A model generated the notes under the pieces. It saw only the letters and a list, made by a program, of their open reading frames with translations, ran no database searches and was not told where the DNA came from. The translations under genes and the position numbers were made by a program. A DNA stretch of 37,892 nt from an uncultured Christensenellaceae bacterium (GTDB lineage: Bacteria; Bacillota; Clostridia; Christensenellales; UBA3700), in contig CAJUOK010000010.1 in NCBI GenBank assembly GCA_910588015.1, forward strand, positions 1-37,892. The letters run 5' to 3'. This document shows positions 33,116-37,892 of the stretch, piece by piece. The number at the start of each line of letters is the position of its first letter. Position 1 is the stretch's first letter.

Positions 33116-34249
33116 ATGAAAATCGCCGCTATTATTTGCGAATACAATCCTATGCAAAACGGACACGTCTATCATCTTTCAAAAGCGTTGAAAGAGACGC
33201 AGGCAGAGCGAGTCGTGTGCATTATGAGCGGCAATTTTACCCAACGCGGAGAAATAGCTGTTGCCGATAAATACGCGCGCGCCGCGTGGGCTGTGAAAAA
33301 CGGCGCGGACGCAGTCGTAGAACTTCCGCCGCAATACGTCCTTACAACCGCCAAATACTTTGCTTTGGGCGGAGTAAAAATTGCCAACTTGATAAAAGGC
33401 GACGTCGTGCTATCTTTCGGCAGCGAATGCGGCGATATAGAAAAGTTGACGAATACCGCCTGTTTTACGGAGACACAAGAATTCAAAAACGCGTTGACAG
33501 ACAATCTCAAAGACGGCAACGGGTATGCAAAAAGTTATTGCGATGCGCTTTGGAATATCTCGCCGTCTGACGCGGAAATACTTTCCTCTCCCAACAATAT
33601 ACTCGCCGTCGAATATCTCAAATCCATAAAAGCAACGGGCTCGCGCATTAGCGCGCATACCGTAGAAAGAAAAGGCGGAGACTATCGCCAAACGTCGACT
33701 TCGGCGCTTCCTTCGGCGTTTGCAGTAAGACAAATGTTAAAAACCGGCGATATGTCTTGTATTAAAACAAGCGTCCCCGACTGCGTATACGATTATCTTA
33801 AAAATATCTCCCAATCTCAACTTGACGAGACTAGCGACAAACTTTTTGCCCTATTGAAATTCACGTCAATGACTAAAAATATCAAATCTATTCACGGTCT
33901 CAAAGAGGGTATAGAAAACAGAATTACTGAATGTTGCAAAATAAGCTGTAATCTCAAAGATTTTTTGAGCCAACTTCAAACAAAAAGATATACCCTTTCT
34001 TATCTGCAGCGCACTGTCGCCAACATTCTCATAGACAACAAATATTCCGCAGACGATTTGATAAACGAGCAAATAAACTACGTCAACGTATTGGCAGTAT
34101 CCGCAAAAAGCAAATCTATATTGAATGTGTTTGAAAATCCTATTACCAACTCTATGCGTTTGCCCGCCGACAGTCTGATTCTCAATTCAGACAGACTTTA
34201 TTCCAGCGTTGCTCGCAACGTGCCCCAGCATATGCTAATCGTAGAATAA
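33116..34249 (+). CDS. tmcAL: tRNA(Met) cytidine acetate ligase TmcAL
   Basis: TmcAL (formerly YlbM) uses acetate and ATP to make N4-acetylcytidine at the wobble position of elongator tRNA-Met. The 377-residue protein begins with the nucleotidyltransferase-like ICEYNPMQNGHVYHL, containing the HxGH-related NGH, and has SGNFTQRGEIA near residue 40. Both are family hallmarks. The start has AAGGAG 6 bases upstream. It is divergent from pta-ackA, the acetate-producing pair, and is followed closely by ylbJ. A -10-like TATACT lies at 33072-33077 without a good -35. Confidence 0.93.
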   Translation: MKIAAIICEYNPMQNGHVYHLSKALKETQAERVVCIMSGNFTQRGEIAVADKYARAAWAVKNGADAVVELPPQYVLTTAKYFALGGVKIANLIKGDVVLSFGSECGDIEKLTNTACFTETQEFKNALTDNLKDGNGYAKSYCDALWNISPSDAEILSSPNNILAVEYLKSIKATGSRISAHTVERKGGDYRQTSTSALPSAFAVRQMLKTGDMSCIKTSVPDCVYDYLKNISQSQLDETSDKLFALLKFTSMTKNIKSIHGLKEGIENRITECCKISCNLKDFLSQLQTKRYTLSYLQRTVANILIDNKYSADDLINEQINYVNVLAVSAKSKSILNVFENPITNSMRLPADSLILNSDRLYSSVARNVPQHMLIVE

Positions 34250-34301
34250 CGCCACGTCGAGAAGTCGGTCTATTTTTTTGATTCCAAGCATATATTTTGA
34301 T

Positions 34302-35291
34302 ATGTTTACCCTCACGAAAAAAGCAAAAAAAGCTTTGCCGCTGTCTTTGATAATATGTTTTTTTATTTGCTGTCTGGTAATAAATCCGCAGAGATATATT
34401 CAAAGTATTTTCAGCGGTATGCTGCTGTTTGCCAAAAACGTCGCTCCTGCTCTTTTCCCTTTTTTCTTTTTTACAAAACTACTAACCGGACTTGGCGGCG
34501 CAAACGCTATGGGAAAGCTGTTGAAAAAACCTGTATCAAGACTTTACAACGCTCCGTCGGAAAGCGGATATATTCTTGTGATGAGTCTCATTTCCGGATA
34601 CCCTATAGGCGCTAAACTCATAAGCGATTTTTACGAAAACGGGAATTTCAGCGTGCAAAACTGCAAAAAAGTGTCGTCGTTCACTTCGACTTCGGGTCCG
34701 CTGTTCGTGGTGGGTACCGTCGGTACGCTTATGCTGTCGTCTCCCAAAGCCGGATACGTTTTATTCTTATGTCATTCTCTCGGAGCGCTTGTTAACGGTT
34801 TGATATACAGAGGACGTCAAAGTCAAGAAAAAGCCCTGTCTATGCCGCCTCTAAAGGACGACGACGAATTGTTAAACAAATCTATTACTTCGTCTATTCT
34901 TTCGGTATTGGTAGTGGGCGGCTATATTGCCATATTCAGTATGATAATAGATATTGCTATCGACTTAAAAGTAGTGGAAATACTCTCGACACTTTTGGCA
35001 AAACCGCTATCGCTGATAGGTATCCCCCGACAAGTAGCCGAAGCTTCCGTCATATCTTTGATAGAAATAACAAGGGGCTGCCAAGCTTTTGCGCAAAGCG
35101 GCGTAGAAATGAAAATAATCCTGCCTTTTATAGCGGGATTACTTTCCTTCGGCGGTCTTTCAATCACCTTTCAATCTCTGACTTTTTTAAAAAGTTGCAA
35201 AATAAATTTCGGATTTTATATGTTGACAAAACTCACGCAAGCAATAGTTACTTTCGTCTTATCGCTTGGTATAGTAGCGTTATTTTATTGA
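34302..35291 (+). CDS. ylbJ: YlbJ-like sporulation integral membrane protein
   Basis: The 329-residue protein has about eight membrane helices and the family signature SLISGYPIGAKL. It also carries a gate-like (nucleoside recognition) pattern. Homologues are needed for spore formation in Bacillus. I use the ATG at 34302; a TTG at 34278 would add 8 residues, and neither has a strong ribosome binding site, so the start is uncertain. It lies just after tmcAL, as ylbM and ylbJ lie in one locus in many Firmicutes. Its end overlaps the next, convergent gene by 7 bases. Confidence 0.85.
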   Translation: MFTLTKKAKKALPLSLIICFFICCLVINPQRYIQSIFSGMLLFAKNVAPALFPFFFFTKLLTGLGGANAMGKLLKKPVSRLYNAPSESGYILVMSLISGYPIGAKLISDFYENGNFSVQNCKKVSSFTSTSGPLFVVGTVGTLMLSSPKAGYVLFLCHSLGALVNGLIYRGRQSQEKALSMPPLKDDDELLNKSITSSILSVLVVGGYIAIFSMIIDIAIDLKVVEILSTLLAKPLSLIGIPRQVAEASVISLIEITRGCQAFAQSGVEMKIILPFIAGLLSFGGLSITFQSLTFLKSCKINFGFYMLTKLTQAIVTFVLSLGIVALFY

Positions 35292-35773
35292 TTGCCTTCT
35301 CCGTTCGCGCCGTCGCCTGCTTCTCCGACGTAAAGACTGTTGCGCTTTGCATAGACTTTATTGAGCATATCTCTCATAGAATTTTCCACGTCGAGATACA
35401 AAGCGTTGACCTGTTCATAGCTTTGTTCCACCAAATTATCAGCATAGACGCCCGCGTTATTTACGAGTTCGCTCGCCTGCAACTGCGCGTCCTTCATTAT
35501 CTCGCTTTCGGCAACAAGTCTCAAAGCCTCTTCTTTCGCTTCCGCGATAATAGCCTGCGCTTCTTTAGACGCGTCAGCTTTTATGGTGTCGCAATCGCGC
35601 AATACCAACGTTGCCTCGGCAAGTTCTGTCGGAAGTTGACTTCTTATCTGTTGCAACAGCGCAAAACAGGTGTTGGCGTCGATAAGACGCATATTGGAAA
35701 ACATCTGTTTTTTACCGTTATTTAGAGTCTCCTCGAGTCTGTCCAAAAGTCTGTTTATTGTCATAGTATTCAT
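35285..35773 (-). CDS. Coiled-coil protein, DivIVA- or ATP-synthase-b-like
   Basis: The 162-residue, Ala/Glu-rich protein is mostly helical (about 60-140, with heptad-like repeats such as ASKEAQAIIAEAKEEALRL). It resembles small coiled-coil proteins labelled ATPase or V-type subunit H-like that follow coaD in Clostridia. There is no signal peptide or membrane helix, and a Gly/Asn-rich tail ends it. Function is unknown. It overlaps the upstream fusion gene by 4 bases (ATGA), and its AAGGAG site is inside that gene's last codons. Confidence 0.75.
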   Translation of the reverse strand: MNTMTINRLLDRLEETLNNGKKQMFSNMRLIDANTCFALLQQIRSQLPTELAEATLVLRDCDTIKADASKEAQAIIAEAKEEALRLVAESEIMKDAQLQASELVNNAGVYADNLVEQSYEQVNALYLDVENSMRDMLNKVYAKRNSLYVGEAGDGANGEGNQ

Positions 35774-36771
35774 AAATTTTTCTCCTTAAATGCCTTTACT
35801 ACGGCTCTGGCAACGCCGACAGGCAGATATTTTTTTATATCTTCTCCGTTTTTGAGTTTTTCTCTTATCAGTGACGACGATATTTCTCTAACGCCTTCAA
35901 CCAACTGCGTACGCAATCCGTACTGCGCGTTGAATTTTGCCATATCTTCTTCATAAGCCTTATCGCAGTCGTTGCGATAGCCTCTGTATACGGTATTTAT
36001 TCCTGCATTTTTACAATACTCGTATACGTATCCTTCGCATACGTCGACTTTGACGTTAAGATAATCGATAACTGCCTTCTCCGCAAATCTCACTCTTTCT
36101 TCGAGCGAAAAAAGATAATTCTTATCGGGATTACGCGCAATCAAAATCACGGCTTCGTCGAATTCTTCAAGCGCCTTGTCAAGCACGTCCATATGCCCTT
36201 TTGTGATAGGGTCGTAGCTGCCTGCAAGCGCCGTCTTTCCTCTTGATTTAGCAATAAAATCCACTGTCGCCACACCGAAATTTTTACGCTTTGCGATATA
36301 CATACCGTCCGGCAAAACATAACCGGAATCCGAATGTTCGTATATGATATATCCGCCTTCTGCCAGCATATTTTTCTTTAGGACGGTATTGCATATGCTC
36401 TCTATATAGTTGCGCTTATAAGGTGGGTCGACAAAGATAAAATCCCATTTGCCGTCAGCAGCATTTAAGGCGTCGGCAAATTCGCGATTCAGCACCTTGT
36501 AATTGCCGTCTATGCCTTTGAGATTGCTTTGCGTGAGAGCTATCGAATCTCTGCTTATATCGGCAAACGTCACATACTCCGCGCCTCTGCTCAAAGCTTC
36601 TATTCCCATAGCTCCGCTACCGCAGAACAAATCCAAAAACCTACATCCCGCAACGTCAAACTGAATAACGTCGAATATGCTTTCTTTGACCTTATCGCCC
36701 GTCGGTCTGACGTCGTTGCCGATAGGAGAATTAAGTTTTTTCCCTTTGTATTTTCCGCTTATGACTCTCAT
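35770..36771 (-). CDS. RsmD-CoaD fusion: 16S rRNA m2G966 methyltransferase joined to phosphopantetheine adenylyltransferase
   Basis: One 333-residue frame holds two complete enzymes. Residues 1 to about 175 are RsmD: start MRVISGKYKGKKL, the SAM motif DLFCGSGAMG (47-56) and catalytic DPPY (115-118). It methylates G966 of 16S rRNA. Residues about 179-333 are CoaD, the fourth step of coenzyme A synthesis: GSYDPITKGH (184-193), RGYR (263-266) and ISSSLIR (297-303), with the family's lysine in NPDK (217). There is almost no linker and no start codon at the junction, so CoaD cannot be made alone from here. The CoaD half is divergent elsewhere. rsmD and coaD are neighbours in many Firmicutes, which makes fusion by loss of the gap plausible. 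Confidence 0.9.
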   Translation of the reverse strand: MRVISGKYKGKKLNSPIGNDVRPTGDKVKESIFDVIQFDVAGCRFLDLFCGSGAMGIEALSRGAEYVTFADISRDSIALTQSNLKGIDGNYKVLNREFADALNAADGKWDFIFVDPPYKRNYIESICNTVLKKNMLAEGGYIIYEHSDSGYVLPDGMYIAKRKNFGVATVDFIAKSRGKTALAGSYDPITKGHMDVLDKALEEFDEAVILIARNPDKNYLFSLEERVRFAEKAVIDYLNVKVDVCEGYVYEYCKNAGINTVYRGYRNDCDKAYEEDMAKFNAQYGLRTQLVEGVREISSSLIREKLKNGEDIKKYLPVGVARAVVKAFKEKNL

Positions 36772-36786
36772 ATCGCAATCAAGCTC

Positions 36787-37335
36787 CTAACACGCGTCTT
36801 CTCTCTTTACTGCGCCGTCGGGAGTAATAAGCATATCAAGAGATTTATCCCATTCGTCGCACACTATTTCTTCTATCACTTGTTCTTTAAAAGCAAGACC
36901 GACTTTATACGTCTGCAATTTGGCAAAATATCTGTCGTAATATCCCTTTCCTTTGCCCAACCTATGCAAACGCCTATCAGCGCCCAACAACGGAGTCACG
37001 GTCACGCTCGGACGCGCCGCCTCCGGAGCCAACAAGTCTCCGACAGGCTCTAATATGCCCCATTTGCCCTCTACGTAACGCGTGTTGCCGTCGATTTTGA
37101 CAAGCATAATATCTTCGCCTTTGACAACGGGCAAAAATACGTCGCGACTTTGCAAAAAAAACTCGATTATTTCCTCGGTGTTGACTTCGCTAGACAAAGC
37201 GTTGTATATGCATATGCCGCCGTCGGGCAAACGGAGATTTTTTAAAATGTCCGCTATCGCCCTACTTTGGCTGTCTTTATCGGTTATCCCCGCCAAGACG
37301 GCTTTCATAACAGACCTTTGCGATTTCTTGTCCAT
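36787..37335 (-). CDS. 5-formyltetrahydrofolate cyclo-ligase
   Basis: This enzyme turns 5-formyl-THF into 5,10-methenyl-THF with ATP, recovering a folate storage form. The 182-residue protein has the family's signature GKGKGYYDRYF near 130 and a VTPLLGADRR segment before it. I start it at the ATG at 37335, which shares a base with the upstream stop (TGATG); the frame could begin one codon earlier at a TTG. It ends 15 bases before rsmD-coaD, so it is part of the same operon. Confidence 0.93.
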   Translation of the reverse strand: MDKKSQRSVMKAVLAGITDKDSQSRAIADILKNLRLPDGGICIYNALSSEVNTEEIIEFFLQSRDVFLPVVKGEDIMLVKIDGNTRYVEGKWGILEPVGDLLAPEAARPSVTVTPLLGADRRLHRLGKGKGYYDRYFAKLQTYKVGLAFKEQVIEEIVCDEWDKSLDMLITPDGAVKREDAC

Positions 37336-37892
37336 CAATTTTTTGCCTTATAGTAATTGATAAGACAGCCCTTAGAAATTATATCTCTTTCGTCGGCAGT
37401 CAACGCGTCGACAGTCAACTTGGTATCTATAACCTCATCGTTTCTCACGATTTTAGCCGTAAATTCGCAACCGCCGTTTTCGATAGTATTTTTTACGTCC
37501 GTAACGATAATTATATCGTCCTTTTGGAAATTGTCCGCAGATAAGAACGGCAACATACCCCAGTTTATCAAATTGGAACGGTATCTCTTCGTCGCGTACT
37601 CTTTTGCTATATTGCACACTCCGCCGAGAACTCTTTGGCAACTTGCCGCCTGTTCTCTTGCGCTTCCGTCTCCGGGTTTTACCGCATATACGCCGCTTCC
37701 TATCGATACGCTTCCGTTGAGCTGTACGCCTGCTTTTTTGACCGCGTCGAGATATTCTCCGCCGAGCCCGTTTTTCCTTCTGTCAAGTTCGCCTTGGAAA
37801 ATATTCTTTGCTTTTCCCACATAATCGGGGCATTTTCTCGAAAGCGCAAATTCCGCAAGACGCAAAGGGTTTGAACGGTACGACGAAGTTTC
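37335..37892 (-). CDS. Aconitase-family hydratase, C-terminal part (cut by the window edge)
   Basis: The frame is open to the end of the window, so only the last 185 residues or so are seen; the N-terminal part lies outside. The segment KPGDGSAREQAASCQRVLGG (about 70-90 of the visible part) and YATKRYRSNLINWGMLPF match the C-terminal swivel domain of the aconitase superfamily, where a hydratase binds substrate. The ending ISKGCLINYYKAKN also fits the family's GG-L-N-Y-Y ending. Clostridial members are annotated simply as hydratase or aconitate hydratase. The catalytic Fe-S cysteines would be in the missing part. It shares one base with the next start, so it is the upstream member of the folate/rsmD-coaD operon as seen here. 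Confidence 0.8.
   Translation of the reverse strand, partial: ETSSYRSNPLRLAEFALSRKCPDYVGKAKNIFQGELDRRKNGLGGEYLDAVKKAGVQLNGSVSIGSGVYAVKPGDGSAREQAASCQRVLGGVCNIAKEYATKRYRSNLINWGMLPFLSADNFQKDDIIIVTDVKNTIENGGCEFTAKIVRNDEVIDTKLTVDALTADERDIISKGCLINYYKAKN

Overview
The window looks like a chromosomal segment of an AT-rich, low-GC Gram-positive bacterium of Clostridia type, probably an uncultured gut anaerobe. That placement is inference. It rests on Firmicutes-style genes (ylbJ, tmcAL, queH, birA-bioY, pta-ackA), strong AAGGAGG-type ribosome binding sites, consensus sigma-A promoters, short U-tailed terminators, and an anaerobic glycerol-3-phosphate oxidation operon. Nearly every gene lies on the minus strand; only tmcAL and ylbJ are on the plus strand. 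I see no tRNA, rRNA, CRISPR, IS element or phage gene.

Layout, left to right (minus-strand operons are transcribed right to left). Positions 160-3201: an operon of two divergent iron-alcohol-dehydrogenase-fold proteins and queH, with a clear promoter. 3229-5012: birA-bioY behind a BirA operator that overlaps the promoter. 5032-14384: two very large surface proteins, a 1737-residue lipoprotein and a 1360-residue Ig/beta-helix protein with a C-terminal membrane anchor. 14758-19431: a glycerol operon (GlpA-like, GlpB-like, and a DUF1667-glycerol kinase fusion) with a consensus promoter. 19538-22058: a GPH-family transporter coupled to a small lipoprotein. 22075-27360: a two-component system with an ABC transporter. 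27473-28563: a DUF975 membrane protein and a small Cys-rich/Lys-Ala-rich protein. 28570-30304: plsX-rnc. 30407-30711: rpmF, with its own promoter and terminator. 30741-32970: pta-ackA. 33116-35291: tmcAL-ylbJ. 35285-37892: a housekeeping operon with a partial aconitase-family hydratase, 5-formyl-THF cyclo-ligase, an RsmD-CoaD fusion and a coiled-coil protein.

How the genes fit together: the glp operon would phosphorylate glycerol and oxidise glycerol-3-phosphate without oxygen. Pta-AckA would make ATP and acetate from acetyl-CoA, and TmcAL consumes acetate to modify tRNA. PlsX links acyl-ACP to phospholipid synthesis. BirA and BioY secure biotin. The large surface proteins probably mediate contact with the surroundings.

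The most unusual items are: the paired Fe-ADH-fold proteins, which have lost the metal ligands and the nucleotide-binding glycine motif; the DUF1667-GlpK fusion, whose domain junction sits on a run of nine A where a one-base slip in either direction stops translation; the RsmD-CoaD fusion with almost no linker; and the giant surface-protein operon with its unusual AT-rich leader.
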